The translations under genes were made by a program, and so were the position numbers. A stretch of DNA of 64,000 nucleotides from a virus, in the IMG/VR virus record IMGVR_UViG_3300047409_000364, positions 1-64,000 of that record, one strand, 5' to 3'. Each line of letters opens with the position of its first letter. The stretch's first letter is position 1. Shown here one piece after another: positions 1 through 9,500 of this stretch. The notes under the pieces are model-generated. The model was not told the DNA's origin. It ran no database searches and saw only the letters and a list, made by a program, of their open reading frames with translations.

Positions 1-62
1 AGAGCTTGCCGGTCGAGAACAAACCCAATCCGCTGTACGATAACAAGCGCCGCGCGCAATAG
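1..62 (+). CDS. 3' end of a small structural-module protein (5' truncated by window edge)
   Basis: The frame starting at base 3 is open from the window edge to TAG at 60-62 and ends in NPLYDNKRRAQ. An AGGAGC ribosome-binding site for the next gene follows directly. The LYDN motif recurs near the start of the next protein and at the end of the scaffold protein. If the window is circular, the last base plus the first two bases form one codon and this is the C-terminus of the gene beginning at 63889. That protein would have the look of the short phage family with a 'GIPKKVG' core. Function unknown. Confidence 0.55.
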   Translation, partial: SLPVENKPNPLYDNKRRAQ

Positions 63-72
63 GAGCTAGGCC

Positions 73-465
73 ATGGCCGACGGAAATTCACTGTATGACA
101 ACAAAAAGTCTGAGAAATCCGGCGAGAAGAAAGCCGCTCCCGAAAAGGAGAAGGTCGTCGATAAGCCCAAGGAGGCCGCTGAAGAAGGTGGCGAGGAGAA
201 GTCCGAAGCGGGCGAGGACAACGGCGTCACCGAGATGCTGAGCGGCTTCAAGAAGCTCTTGGCCGCGCACGAGGCCGAGCGCCGCGACCACCACAACAAC
301 CACAAAGAGTCGCTGCGCCAGATGGGCAACCGCCACGCCAAGTCGATCAAGGACCACTTCAGCGCGTCCATGGACAAGATGGGCGGGGGCGAGGAAGCGG
401 CACCGCCGGCGGGCGCTCCCGCGGCCGGCGCCCCTCCAGCGGCTCCCCCCGCAGCAGCGGAGTAA
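73..465 (+). CDS. Small charged coiled-coil virion-module protein with LYDN motif
   Basis: 130 aa, acidic and lysine-rich, with no cysteine. SLYDN lies at about residues 6-10. A Lys/Glu-rich segment follows, then a predicted helix (about residues 55-100) rich in His, Arg and Glu (RRDHHNNHKE), and a Pro/Ala-rich tail. An AGGAGC Shine-Dalgarno sits before the ATG. It is followed after 3 bases by the probable staple protein; such a pair of a charged coiled-coil protein and a small capsid-accessory protein is familiar from podophage head modules. It could be a scaffold-like or minor capsid partner. Family not named; role inferred from position. Confidence 0.75.
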   Translation: MADGNSLYDNKKSEKSGEKKAAPEKEKVVDKPKEAAEEGGEEKSEAGEDNGVTEMLSGFKKLLAAHEAERRDHHNNHKESLRQMGNRHAKSIKDHFSASMDKMGGGEEAAPPAGAPAAGAPPAAPPAAAE

Positions 466-468
466 GAC

Positions 469-768
469 ATGCCCTCACTGGAATACGACGACGAGGACCA
501 GTCCGAAGCCATGCCGATGACGGTCGCGGGGTCGGCGGTGAAGCCGCAGTTCCCCTACGGCATGCGGATCTGCCTGACCGACAAGGAGTTCGCCAAGATC
601 GGCTGCAATCCAGACGACCTGAAAGCCGGCGACCTGATCCACCTCACCGAATGCTTCGCCCGCGTCACGGACAAGCACACGAGCGACGGCGAGATGGGCA
701 CGAGCTGCCGTGTCGAGCTGCAGATCGAGCATTGCAATATCGAGGACGAAACGTCCGAGGACGAATAA
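469..768 (+). CDS. Probable capsid staple/accessory protein
   Basis: 99 aa, acidic. The core (about residues 27-92) has the pattern PYGMRICLTDKE...LGx-type turn, then D-L-x-x-GDLIHLT...ARVT, and a final strand VELQIEHCNIED. This matches what I remember of the small phage 'capsid staple' family, where the YPYGLxIxLxD start and the xVxLQITDM-type end are hallmarks. It lies among virion genes directly after a charged coiled-coil gene and before a tail protein. It probably binds the outside of the capsid lattice. The family assignment is from memory of the pattern and is moderate. Confidence 0.55.
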   Translation: MPSLEYDDEDQSEAMPMTVAGSAVKPQFPYGMRICLTDKEFAKIGCNPDDLKAGDLIHLTECFARVTDKHTSDGEMGTSCRVELQIEHCNIEDETSEDE

Positions 769-792
769 GGGCCACGCCCTGATGGAGTGACT

Positions 793-3288
793 ATGTTGAA
801 GCGCCTGCTGATTTCCCTGCTGGTTGCGCTTATCCCGGCACAGGGATGGGGGCAGTCGTTGCAGCAAGGCGGCCAATGGCGCGCCGGGCACGTCCCCATG
901 TATAGCCAGAGCGGGGGCAGCACGCCGATCGTGCAGGACACCGGCGGTGCTGGCGGTGGCGGCCTCGGCGTTGGCCTATCAGAGCTTGGCATCACGGCGC
1001 GCGGCACTGGCACCGCTCCGTTCGCCGGCCAAGGCACCGGGCAGTTTGGCACCGTCTTCCAGATTCAGGATGCGCCGACGACCAACGCGACCGGCTATCA
1101 TGCGCTCTCCTTCAGCGCGAATGCCCAAGGCGGCGGTCTGATCGCATACAACGCCTATGGTGGCGCGTCTCCGCTCAACCTGAACATGGACATCAACGGG
1201 ACGACCTATCAGTTCCCGTTCGTCTTGTCCGGGGTGGTCGGGCCCAATTCAAGCACCGTCGGACACCTCGCGTGCTGGAACAATACCTCCGGCACGCTGC
1301 TTTCGGACTGCCTGGCATCGACCCCCTATCGGATGGTCACGACGGACGCCTCTGGCATACCGGCCCTGTCGACCACGGCGCCGATCAACGGCTGGGGCAT
1401 CAATCTCCCCAACCAGATTTTCTACTGCGAGGGCACATCATTCATCTACGGGGCGCTTCTTGGGACGGGCCAGCTTCCGAATGGCGGTCTCACCGGCAAC
1501 TACTGCGATGACTTTGCCAATTCGGTGTGGGCCACCGGCAAGGGCAATATCTCATGGAATGATGGTGTCAGCGGATCCCAAAGCGGCGCCATCCTGGCTC
1601 GCTATTCGACGGGCAATAGCTGCTGCGGGCCAACTATTCCGTCCGCGCACAGTCTGGCCCCCACCGTCACTGGCACCAGCGACCGGCGAGTGTTCATCGT
1701 CGAGGCGAACGGCTACGCCGACTTTGGTAGTCCCCTAACCATAGGTAGCGGCACCTACGATAACGGGACCGGCGCGGTTGTCCTGACGTTAAGCGCCCCG
1801 ACCTCGACGATTCCGGTTGGCTATCTGATCACCGTGCAGGGACTCACCGGAACAGGTGCCTTTGGATCTCTGGAGGGAACCTTCACTGCTGCGACCGGCA
1901 CCACCGGAAGCACAGTCAAGTTCGTGACGTCGCCGGCTCTGGGTGCCTCCACCATCACTGGCGGCAATGTCACGATCTCCTACCAGCAGAGCATCATCAA
2001 CTTCACGGCGCTCACGACCCTGGCGCAATCCGAGGGATGGTACACCGTCGTCCTGACGATGCCGGTAATGGATCTCAGCGAATACATCGTCGAGAGTGTC
2101 TACAACGTCAATCAGGCGGTTCGCCAGCGCGTGATCCCATCCGATCTCGTAATGGATATGGCGACCTGGGTGCAGAACAACGCTGCCCCTTACTACATTG
2201 ACACGCATCATTTGACCCTGCTGGGGCATCGCCAGGTTGCCGCCAACATGACGGCCTGCTTTATCTCTGGGGGCTGCCAGGTCAACTACTCGGGCGCCTA
2301 TGTGGTCGAGCCGACAAACTTTCGGCACGGCCTGCGAGCGGACAATATCCCGGATGGAACGCCGTTCGTCATAAACTCGTTTATCCAGTCCGTCCCGCTA
2401 GTGTCCTTGACCAATGCTTTTTCGGACCAGCAGACAAACATCACCTTCACCAGCCTGACGTCGCTCGGGGCACTTTCAAATCAGTTCAACCTATCGCTGA
2501 CTGGCCCGGATTATGGCGGCGGTTTTTCCTCGAAATTTGTGCTCGGGAACAACATCACCGGCGGCATCCCGTTCATGGTGGATGCGGCGACCGATCTGGT
2601 TACCCATCTCACCAACAATATATTCGGCTCGACCGGGCGTGCGGCGACATTCACGCTGGCGTCGGGCAATCTGACGGATCTCGCGATACGGTTCGACGAC
2701 AATTCGTCGACTGTGCCGTTGAAACTGCAGAACTATGCGATCACAGCGGCGGCGCAAGGCCTCGGCATCAGTTGGACTTTCGGGGCTGGCGGCTCTCTAG
2801 GAGCCATTGCGGGCCGTGTGGACGTCCTAGCAACCGATACCTGGGCGGCGGCGGGGAACCGATCTGCTAAGATTCTCTTCCAGGTTAACCAGGCCGGCAG
2901 CATCGGAAATGCACTGCAGCTCACGACAGCGGCGGCTACATTCCCCGGCGCCATTGATGGCGTAACGACCATCGCGCAGAGCGGTGCCTACAACAATACC
3001 GCGGGCACAATCCAATTCCTCGGCAATGCCGGCGGCTCGGCCGATGCGCTGACACTGACGCCGTCCCCGGCTCTTACCGCTCTAACCACTGGTGCGATGT
3101 TCGTCTTCAAGGCGTCGGCCAACAACGCGACGACGACGCCTGCCTTGACCATCAGTAGCCTTGCTGGTCGTACTCTGGTCAAGCGCGCCGCAACGGCGCT
3201 GGCGGCGGACGACCTTGTGAGTGGCGGGTATTATTTCGCGGTTATCCAGGCCTCGACAATCCAGATCATCAATCCCACGGTGCCCTAA
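793..3288 (+). CDS. Secreted tail spike/fibre-like protein with SGNH-hydrolase-type domain
   Basis: 831 aa from ATG 793, preferred because GGAG lies 5 bases upstream; an in-frame GTG at 787 lacks one. Residues 1-21 are a Sec-type signal peptide (MLKRLLISLLVALIPAQGWG). A central domain (about 205-490) resembles SGNH/GDSL esterases: block I is CEGTSFIYG with a candidate nucleophile near Ser216, and block V is DTHH with Asp470/His473. The usual GDS is GTS here. The C-terminal 300 residues are Ser/Thr/Gly-rich repeats typical of beta-structured tail proteins, ending in a typical tip module (TAGTIQFLG...ATTPALTIS). It may deacetylate surface glycans. A signal peptide on a tail-region protein is unusual. 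The next start overlaps the stop. Confidence 0.75.
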   Translation: MLKRLLISLLVALIPAQGWGQSLQQGGQWRAGHVPMYSQSGGSTPIVQDTGGAGGGGLGVGLSELGITARGTGTAPFAGQGTGQFGTVFQIQDAPTTNATGYHALSFSANAQGGGLIAYNAYGGASPLNLNMDINGTTYQFPFVLSGVVGPNSSTVGHLACWNNTSGTLLSDCLASTPYRMVTTDASGIPALSTTAPINGWGINLPNQIFYCEGTSFIYGALLGTGQLPNGGLTGNYCDDFANSVWATGKGNISWNDGVSGSQSGAILARYSTGNSCCGPTIPSAHSLAPTVTGTSDRRVFIVEANGYADFGSPLTIGSGTYDNGTGAVVLTLSAPTSTIPVGYLITVQGLTGTGAFGSLEGTFTAATGTTGSTVKFVTSPALGASTITGGNVTISYQQSIINFTALTTLAQSEGWYTVVLTMPVMDLSEYIVESVYNVNQAVRQRVIPSDLVMDMATWVQNNAAPYYIDTHHLTLLGHRQVAANMTACFISGGCQVNYSGAYVVEPTNFRHGLRADNIPDGTPFVINSFIQSVPLVSLTNAFSDQQTNITFTSLTSLGALSNQFNLSLTGPDYGGGFSSKFVLGNNITGGIPFMVDAATDLVTHLTNNIFGSTGRAATFTLASGNLTDLAIRFDDNSSTVPLKLQNYAITAAAQGLGISWTFGAGGSLGAIAGRVDVLATDTWAAAGNRSAKILFQVNQAGSIGNALQLTTAAATFPGAIDGVTTIAQSGAYNNTAGTIQFLGNAGGSADALTLTPSPALTALTTGAMFVFKASANNATTTPALTISSLAGRTLVKRAATALAADDLVSGGYYFAVIQASTIQIINPTVP

Positions 3289-3533
3289 TGAAACTACTGA
3301 TCGTCCTCGCGCTTCTCGTTCTGTCCGCGCCGGTTCTGGCGCAGCAGGGCCCTCCGTCGCCTGAAGCGCAGGCCCTTGGCGGAAAACTGATGGAGGAGAT
3401 CAACTCCAACGTCACGCTGCGCACGGAACTCATCAAGACGCAGGCTCAGCTAAAGTCTGCCCAAGAGGAGAACGCCAAACTGAAGGCGTCGGTGAAGGCC
3501 GAGGCTCCCAAGCCCGAGCCTCCCAAGAAGTGA
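3288..3533 (+). CDS. Small secreted coiled-coil protein
   Basis: 81 aa. ATG overlaps the previous stop (TAATG). Residues 1-18 form a signal peptide with an AQA-type cleavage site (VLSAPVLAQQ). Residues 28-68 are a predicted coiled coil (GKLMEEINSNVTLRTELIKT, then AQLKSAQEENAKLKASV), and the tail is a KPEPPKK repeat. One of four proteins around the tail genes with a Sec-like leader ending in AQ. Possibly a periplasmic partner of the upstream secreted tail protein; function unknown. Confidence 0.65.
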   Translation: MKLLIVLALLVLSAPVLAQQGPPSPEAQALGGKLMEEINSNVTLRTELIKTQAQLKSAQEENAKLKASVKAEAPKPEPPKK

Positions 3534-3539
3534 GGGTCC

Positions 3540-4112
3540 GTGGCCGATACTCCCGCCGCATCCGTGGTGAACGAAGCCCTCCAGCAGATGGGGGGCAACC
3601 AGCCCAAGGTCACCGGGAACGCGCCTGACTTTGACGGCTCGACGTCGGGCGTCGCGGCCAAATACCTCTACAATCCGTGCGTCGCTTTCGTCGCCCAGCA
3701 GTTCGAATGGGACTTCGCCCGGACCTATGTGAACCTGACGGTGAGCGGCAACACGCCGCCTGACGGCTGGGCCTTCGAATACCTCTACCCGCCCGAGGCG
3801 ATCCAGGTGTGGCAGGTGAAGCCCGCGACGGTCGCCGACGCCAACGATCCTCTGCCGACGACCTGGGTGCGCGGCAACACGCTGGTGTCCGCCGTGCAGA
3901 CCGCGGTGCTGTGGACTGACATCCCCTCGGCTCAGGCGGTGGTGAACAACAATCCGTCGCCGACGGTGTGGAACCCCGGCTTTCACATGGCGGTGGTGCG
4001 GCTGCTCGCGGCCGAGTTCGCGATCGCGCTCGCCGGCCGACCCGATACCTCTCAGGTGCTCACCAGCACCTCTGCTATGATGGCGGACATTTCCAAGGCG
4101 CGAGATAGCTGA
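3540..4112 (+). CDS. gp11-like tail tubular / head-tail adaptor protein, copy 1
   Basis: 190 aa from GTG 3540 (GAGGG upstream). The N-terminal helix ASVVNEALQQMGG, the motif FVAQQFEWDFAR and the following beta strands match the podophage adaptor family that includes T7 gp11 and P22 gp4. These proteins form the dodecameric ring joining portal and nozzle. It is the first of three tandem relatives (next two at 4112 and 4726), each with a W-x-FA(R/Q) signature. The gene is followed by a TGATG overlap. Assignment from pattern and position upstream of the nozzle gene. Confidence 0.75.
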   Translation: MADTPAASVVNEALQQMGGNQPKVTGNAPDFDGSTSGVAAKYLYNPCVAFVAQQFEWDFARTYVNLTVSGNTPPDGWAFEYLYPPEAIQVWQVKPATVADANDPLPTTWVRGNTLVSAVQTAVLWTDIPSAQAVVNNNPSPTVWNPGFHMAVVRLLAAEFAIALAGRPDTSQVLTSTSAMMADISKARDS

Positions 4113-4726
4113 TGGTTGCGTCCCTGAGTTCGCCCGCCGACGTCGTCAACGATGCCCTCCGGCGCATTGGCTACAAGCTCCGCGTCGGGCGGCTGGATGA
4201 TGGCTCTGACGCCTCCAACACCGCGCTCGACATCTACGGCCAGACCCGTGACACCCTGCTGCGTGACGGCGATTGGCACTTCGCCCAGCGCGAGGTGAAC
4301 GGCACGCTCCTGAAGTCGGCGCCGGCGGACTACTTCCCGCCCAACGCCTGGGACGCGACCACGATGCCGCCCATGCCCTGGCGATTCAGCTACACCTACC
4401 CAAGTGACTGCCTGAAGGTGCGCTCGGTGCGGCCGCAGCCCATGTTCGCCGTCGACATGACGCCGACGCCGACCCTGTTTGCCGACGTGAACGACAACGG
4501 CTACACGACGCCCGTGCGAGTGATCGTGGCAAATATTCCCACGCCGGTGATCGTCTACACCGGCCGCGTCACCGATCCCGCGATGTGGCAGGTGGATTTC
4601 ACCGAGGCGATGTGTGCCGCCCTGGCCCGCCGCCTGGCACCGCAACTGGCCAGCATGCAAGCGGTGCCGCTCGAGGCCCAGGATGAGGCCGGCGCCTTGC
4701 GCTCTGCTGGCAGGGAGCAGGGCTGA
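4112..4726 (+). CDS. gp11-like tail tubular / head-tail adaptor protein, copy 2
   Basis: 204 aa; ATG overlaps the stop of copy 1. The N-terminus has SPADVVNDALRRIGYKLRVG, then TRDTLLRDGDWHFAQREV, FSYTYPSDCLKVRSV and VDFTEAMCAALARRLAPQLA, the standard order for podophage adaptor proteins. It is the most canonical of the three paralogues: the helix pair, the YPxDC strand and the C-terminal helical pair are all present. Probably one ring or one layer of the portal-nozzle connector. Confidence 0.8.
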   Translation: MVASLSSPADVVNDALRRIGYKLRVGRLDDGSDASNTALDIYGQTRDTLLRDGDWHFAQREVNGTLLKSAPADYFPPNAWDATTMPPMPWRFSYTYPSDCLKVRSVRPQPMFAVDMTPTPTLFADVNDNGYTTPVRVIVANIPTPVIVYTGRVTDPAMWQVDFTEAMCAALARRLAPQLASMQAVPLEAQDEAGALRSAGREQG

Positions 4727-5640
4727 TGGCCGACTACTATTCGCCAGAGATGATTTCCAACCTTGCGCTCCGTGCGGCGGGGGTGGATTTCAGCATCGGC
4801 AGCATGCAGGAGGGCACCAAGCCCGCCCAGGAATGTCTCCTGCACTACTACGACACGATGAAGCAGCTTCTCCGGGCAGCGCACTGGTCGTTCGCCAGGA
4901 AGGACGCCCCGCTGCAGCTCGTGGCGGCGGCCGGCGGGATCGCCACCGACCAGAACGGCAACACCATCAGCGTCAATCCGCTGGTGCCGTCGGGCTTCCT
5001 CTATTCCTACAACTATCCGACCGACTGCCTGCTGGTGCGCTACATCCCGGCCAACTACTGGAACGTCAACCCGCCGATCCCAAGCGGCAACATCGTACCC
5101 AGCGACAACACCGCTCCGCTGACGACCGCGACCATGATCCCGGCGGGCAGTAGCCGTCCCGTGCCGAGCCGCTTCCTGATCACCAACGATCCCAACTACG
5201 TGCCCGAGGGAGCCTCCAACGACACGCCCGGTATCAGCCCGATCGGCCAGACACTCATTCTCAGCAACGTCCAGAATGCCCGGTCGGTCTACACGTTTGA
5301 GGCGTCCTGGGTAAACCTTTGGGATGACCTGTTTCGCAACGCCATGGTGGCGTCCTTGGCAGCGCAACTGGCCTTGCCGCTGGCGACCGACAAGAAGTTC
5401 GGCATGACCATGCGCAAGGACAACATCGCGATCGCCATGGACCGCATCAAGACGGCGCGGGCTTCGTCGGCAAACGAGGGCATCTCCTCCAGCGACCTGT
5501 CCGTCGACTGGATGCGGGCTCGCAACACCGGCTCGCCCATGGGCTACTGGGGCGGTGGCGCCGGGTGGGGTGGCGGCGGGCCGGGCTACCTCTACGGTGG
5601 CTTTGGACAGATGTGGTTCGAAAATTCGAGTTCATATTGA
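4726..5640 (+). CDS. gp11-like adaptor protein, copy 3, with glycine-rich tail
   Basis: 304 aa; TGATG overlap with copy 2. It shares the helix (EMISNLALRAAGV), DTMKQLLRAAHWSFARKD, YSYNYPTDCLLVRY and a C-terminal helical region with the two upstream paralogues. It is about 100 residues longer and ends in a Gly/Trp/Tyr-rich tail (YWGGGAGWGGGGPGYLYGG). The last 9 bases overlap the antisense homing endonuclease gene, and the final codons (GAA AAT TCG AGT TCA TAT) are AT-rich compared with the rest of the gene. The C-terminus may therefore have been altered when the endonuclease gene arrived. Confidence 0.75.
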   Translation: MADYYSPEMISNLALRAAGVDFSIGSMQEGTKPAQECLLHYYDTMKQLLRAAHWSFARKDAPLQLVAAAGGIATDQNGNTISVNPLVPSGFLYSYNYPTDCLLVRYIPANYWNVNPPIPSGNIVPSDNTAPLTTATMIPAGSSRPVPSRFLITNDPNYVPEGASNDTPGISPIGQTLILSNVQNARSVYTFEASWVNLWDDLFRNAMVASLAAQLALPLATDKKFGMTMRKDNIAIAMDRIKTARASSANEGISSSDLSVDWMRARNTGSPMGYWGGGAGWGGGGPGYLYGGFGQMWFENSSSY

Positions 5641-6402
5641 AAGATGCGCGCTGCGAATCTCCTCGATCCGCGCGACTACGGCGCTTCTATAGGCCGCAAG
5701 CGCTTCGCTATAGGTATTGAAAGTGCCAAGATGCTTGCGTCGTTGGCCACCGATGTTGATGCGCGTGCTCCATCGACCATGCTCGAGGCGGATATTCTTC
5801 GTAGCGCCAGCTTCAATCGCGGCAAGAGACTTGAGAAGAAAAGCAAGAGAGCGGAGAGGGCGCGGGCGCCCCAGGTGGGCGTTCCGTATTTTTTCTTTAA
5901 GCGCCGCATTGAGGGGAATTCCGCGTCTCTTTGCAGCGCTCGTTTCAACCGCCGCTCGCGGGAAAGGTTTTCCCTTCTTCGCTGCAGACATGTTTGCTCG
6001 TGCGGTGGCGCTCGCCGCCCTGCCCTTGTGAGCAATTCCTATTTTTCGTTTCGTTTCTTCCGAGTGAGGCTTGCGAAATCCCGGAGTGCCCATGCCGCCT
6101 TCGGTGATGTTGTAGCCCTTGGGGCTGAGAGTGCCGTGCGCCGCAATGAAGCGCTGCTCGGCTGCAGACGCTTCTTCGAGAGAATTAAAGATGCCCAGCG
6201 TTTCGAGAATAAAAGCATCGGCGCCGCAACGCTTGATGGCCCAGTGCAAGAGGCCGTTTTTCCTTTTTCCGTTAACGGACCAGATGTGATTGGCCCAACG
6301 ATTCTCGACGGAACCATTCGTAAGGCCAACATAGGATTTTCGTTCTCTGGCGCACGTAACCTTGTAGATGCGCCAGACGCGCCCTATCGTCTTATCAACC
6401 AT
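5632..6402 (-). CDS. GIY-YIG homing endonuclease with NUMOD3 repeats and AP2-like tail
   Basis: 256 aa, antisense between adaptor copy 3 and the nozzle gene. Residues 10-90 are a GIY-YIG domain (WRIYKVTC...SYVGLTNGS, then ENRWANH, and ITEGG). Residues 110-190 carry three NUMOD3-like DNA-binding repeats (HSEETKRKIGIAHKG; ATARANMSAAKKGKPF; NAALKEKIRNAHLGR). The C-terminus (about 205-250) resembles an AP2 DNA-binding domain (GRWSTRINIGGQRRKHLGTF). It is a selfish nuclease that cuts related genomes lacking the insert. It is AT-richer than its neighbours, a sign of transfer. A hairpin (GAAGCG/CGCTTC, 6451-6469) lies upstream on its own strand. Confidence 0.9.
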   Translation of the reverse strand: MVDKTIGRVWRIYKVTCARERKSYVGLTNGSVENRWANHIWSVNGKRKNGLLHWAIKRCGADAFILETLGIFNSLEEASAAEQRFIAAHGTLSPKGYNITEGGMGTPGFRKPHSEETKRKIGIAHKGRAASATARANMSAAKKGKPFPRAAVETSAAKRRGIPLNAALKEKIRNAHLGRPRPLRSLAFLLKSLAAIEAGATKNIRLEHGRWSTRINIGGQRRKHLGTFNTYSEALAAYRSAVVARIEEIRSAHLSI

Positions 6403-6450
6403 GGAGATGTTCTGCCTTTTCTCTCTGTGGCCAGAGGTGACGAGCTCGTT

Positions 6451-6469
6451 GAAGCGGGCTCGTCGCTTC
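6451..6469 (-). promoter_or_regulatory. Hairpin in the leader of the GIY-YIG gene
   Basis: GAAGCG (6451-6456) and CGCTTC (6464-6469) can form a 6-bp stem with a 7-base loop, about 50 bases upstream of the endonuclease start on the minus strand. It resembles the GAGGCG/CGCCTC hairpins upstream of two HNH genes here. Possibly an RNA leader delaying endonuclease expression; inference. Confidence 0.35.
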
Positions 6470-6500
6470 GCATTTTAGTTGATGCCGCGGAGGGCGACAA

Positions 6501-9500
6501 GTGAGTGCGCCCTTCACTAAAGCCACCTTCACCGTTGGCGAATTGTCTCCGTCTATGTACGGCAGAGTTGATTTGGCCAGGTACAGTGCCGCCGCGTCCA
6601 CGGCACGAAATTGTTTCATCCGGTACGCTGGCGGGCTCTCCTCGCGGGCGGGCTCGCTGTTCGTTGGTTACTCCAAGCAGACCGGGCGGGCCTATCCTCC
6701 GCGGCTGCTGACCTTCCAGTTCAACCTCAATCAGGGTCTCTGTCTGGAGTTCGGCAACTTCTACATGCGGGTGATCCAGAACGGCGCCTTCGTGGTCGAT
6801 CGCACGCTGAGCATCGTTGGGATCACCCAGGCTAACCCGGCCGTGATCACCGTGGGCCCGACCTCGGGCGGCAACACGGTGACAGCCATCAATACGGCGG
6901 TCGTGCGCTCCTACGAGCCCGGCGAGCATGTCACCCTGGCCGGCGGCACTTTCTCGAGCCCTGCGGTGGTGGCAGTGACCAACACGCTCCTGCTGGCCCT
7001 GGAAGTAAATGACGGGGGCACCGGGGTCTATGACATCGCAGACACGATCTCTCTCACGGGAGGATCCCAGACGACGCCAGCCCAGCTTACCGTCACGCAT
7101 ACCCAGGTGACAGGGGCGTCGATCGCCAACGCGGGCGCGGGCGGAACGGACGGCGCGCAGGTTGTGACGGGGACGACCGGCACGGGCACAAAGTTCACGG
7201 CTAACGTCACGATTGCTGGCGGCCTTATTACCTCGGTCGATTCCATTGCCACGGGCGGCGACTACACGGTCAATCCGACGGCGCCGGCGGCGGAGCCTGT
7301 AACGGGCGCGGGAGCGGGAGCCCAACTGGATCTCAGCATTGGCGTGCTTGCCTTCACGATCACCAATCCCGGCGTGTTCACGTCCAACGGGCCGGGCACC
7401 TTCACCCAGAACACGACCTCTGGCTCCGGCCTGGCGGCGACCTTCAAGAACGCAATCTTCGGCATCAACGCCGCCACCTTCAGCGATCCCGGCGTCTATA
7501 CGGTATTCCCGACCAATCCCGTCGCCCAGGACACCACTGACGGCATGGGGCTGGGCGCCACTTTCACCTGCACCAGCGCGACGGTGGGGGCGATGGATAC
7601 CGGCGACTGGATCGAAATCAGCGGCGTCGGCGGCATGACCGAGCTGAACGGCGGCACGTTCGTGGTGACCAAGCTCAGTTCCACGACCTATTCCCTGGCC
7701 GACGTGTTTGGCAACAACATCGACAGCACGGCCTACACGGCGTTCACCTCGGGCGGCATTGCCGAGCGCATCTACACCCTCGAGACGATCTACGACGAGG
7801 TCGACCTGGCCTTCCTGAAGATCACCCAGTCGGCCGACGTCATGTCGATCTGCCTGGTCAATCAGGACACCAACGTCGAATACATCCCGCAGGATCTCGC
7901 GCGCACGACCAACAGCGACTGGACGTTTGAGCCGGTGGTGACGACGGCGACGGTCGACGCGCCCACGGATCTCACGGGCGTGGCGAGCAGCAGCGGCTCG
8001 ACCAACTATCAGTACGTCGTTACCTCGGTCGACCCCAAGAACGGCACCGAAAGCATCGCCTCAAACATCGCCAGCATTTCGAGTGCAGTAAACATCGCCG
8101 CCACAGCGGGCTCGATTCAGTTGAGCTGGACTCCGGTCGATGGAGTCAGTCAGTACAACGTCTACAAGGCCAACCCTGTTTTCGATTTCGCCATCCCGGC
8201 GGGCGTGGAATTTGGCTTTGCCGGCACGGCGTTTGGCACGCAGTTCGTCGACAGCAACATCGTCGCCGACTCCTCGCAGGTGCCGCCCAAGCACCAGAAC
8301 CCGTTTGCTCGCGGCCAGATCATCGGGGCATCGCCGTCGATGACCGGCTCGGGCTACACGACCGCCACCGTCGCCATCACCACCTCGACGGGGTCGGGTG
8401 CGATCATCCGCGCGATCGTCCAGAGCGGCGGCATAGCGGCCTACATCGTCGACAATCCGGGCGAGGATTACGCCACGACCGACACGGCAGCCGTTTCGGG
8501 CGACGGCACAGGGGCGACGTTGATCCTCAATGTCGGACCTGAGACCGGCACCTATCCGGCCGTGCCGACCTACTTCCAGGAGCGCCGCGGCTACGGTTTT
8601 ACGCTCAACCAGCCCGACACCTACTTCTTCTCCCAGCCGGGCTCGTTCAAGGACTTCGATACCCGCATCCCGACCCTGGCCAGCGACGCCATCACTGGCA
8701 ACCCGTGGGCGGTGCAGGTGAACGGCATCCAGGCCATGCTCAACCGGCCGGGCGGCCTGGTGGTGTTCACTGGCCGCGAGGCATGGCAACTCACCGGCAC
8801 CGGCGGCTCGAGCCTCAATCCCCAGCCCATCACGCCCTCGACCCAGCAGGCCCAACCGCAGGCCTTCAACGGCTGCCACAGCCACGTCCCGCCCGTCGGC
8901 ATCGACAACGAGATCCTGTACGTCCAGGCCAAGGGCTCGATCGTCCGCGACCTGTCCTACAACTACTTCGCCAACGTCTATACCGGCTCGGACCTGACGC
9001 TGAATTCCTCGCACCTGTTCACCGGCTATCAGATCCAGGAATGGGGCTGGGCGGAGGAACCGTTCAAGATCCTGCCGGCGGTGCGCGACGACGGTACGGC
9101 GCTCTGCCTGACCTTCGTGAAGCCGCAGGAGGTGGCGGGTTGGACGCGCTGGGATACCAACGGCAGCTTCGTGTCGACGACAGTGGTGACCGAAGTGCCG
9201 GTCGACGCCGTCTATCTCGCCACCCAGCGGCAGCCGGTCCAGGGCAGTGCCTACATGATCGAGCGGATGGACAACCGCATCTGGAACTCGGCCGAGGAGG
9301 CGTGGTGCGTCGACTGCGGTTTGCGACTGGGCCAGCCGGAGCCGGCCGCCACCCTCAATGTCAGCTCGGCCACCGGCGCCGGAACCATCCCCTCTATAAC
9401 CGTCACCAGCGGCGGCACGGGCTACGGCAGCGCCACGACGGCGACGGTGGTGGACGATGACGGCGAGGGCCCGGGGAGCGGCTGTACGGTCGCCCTGACG

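Noticed and set aside
5644-6504. 286-codon + strand frame through the GIY-YIG gene
   Set aside because: It is the antisense shadow of a nuclease with complete GIY-YIG and NUMOD3 motifs.
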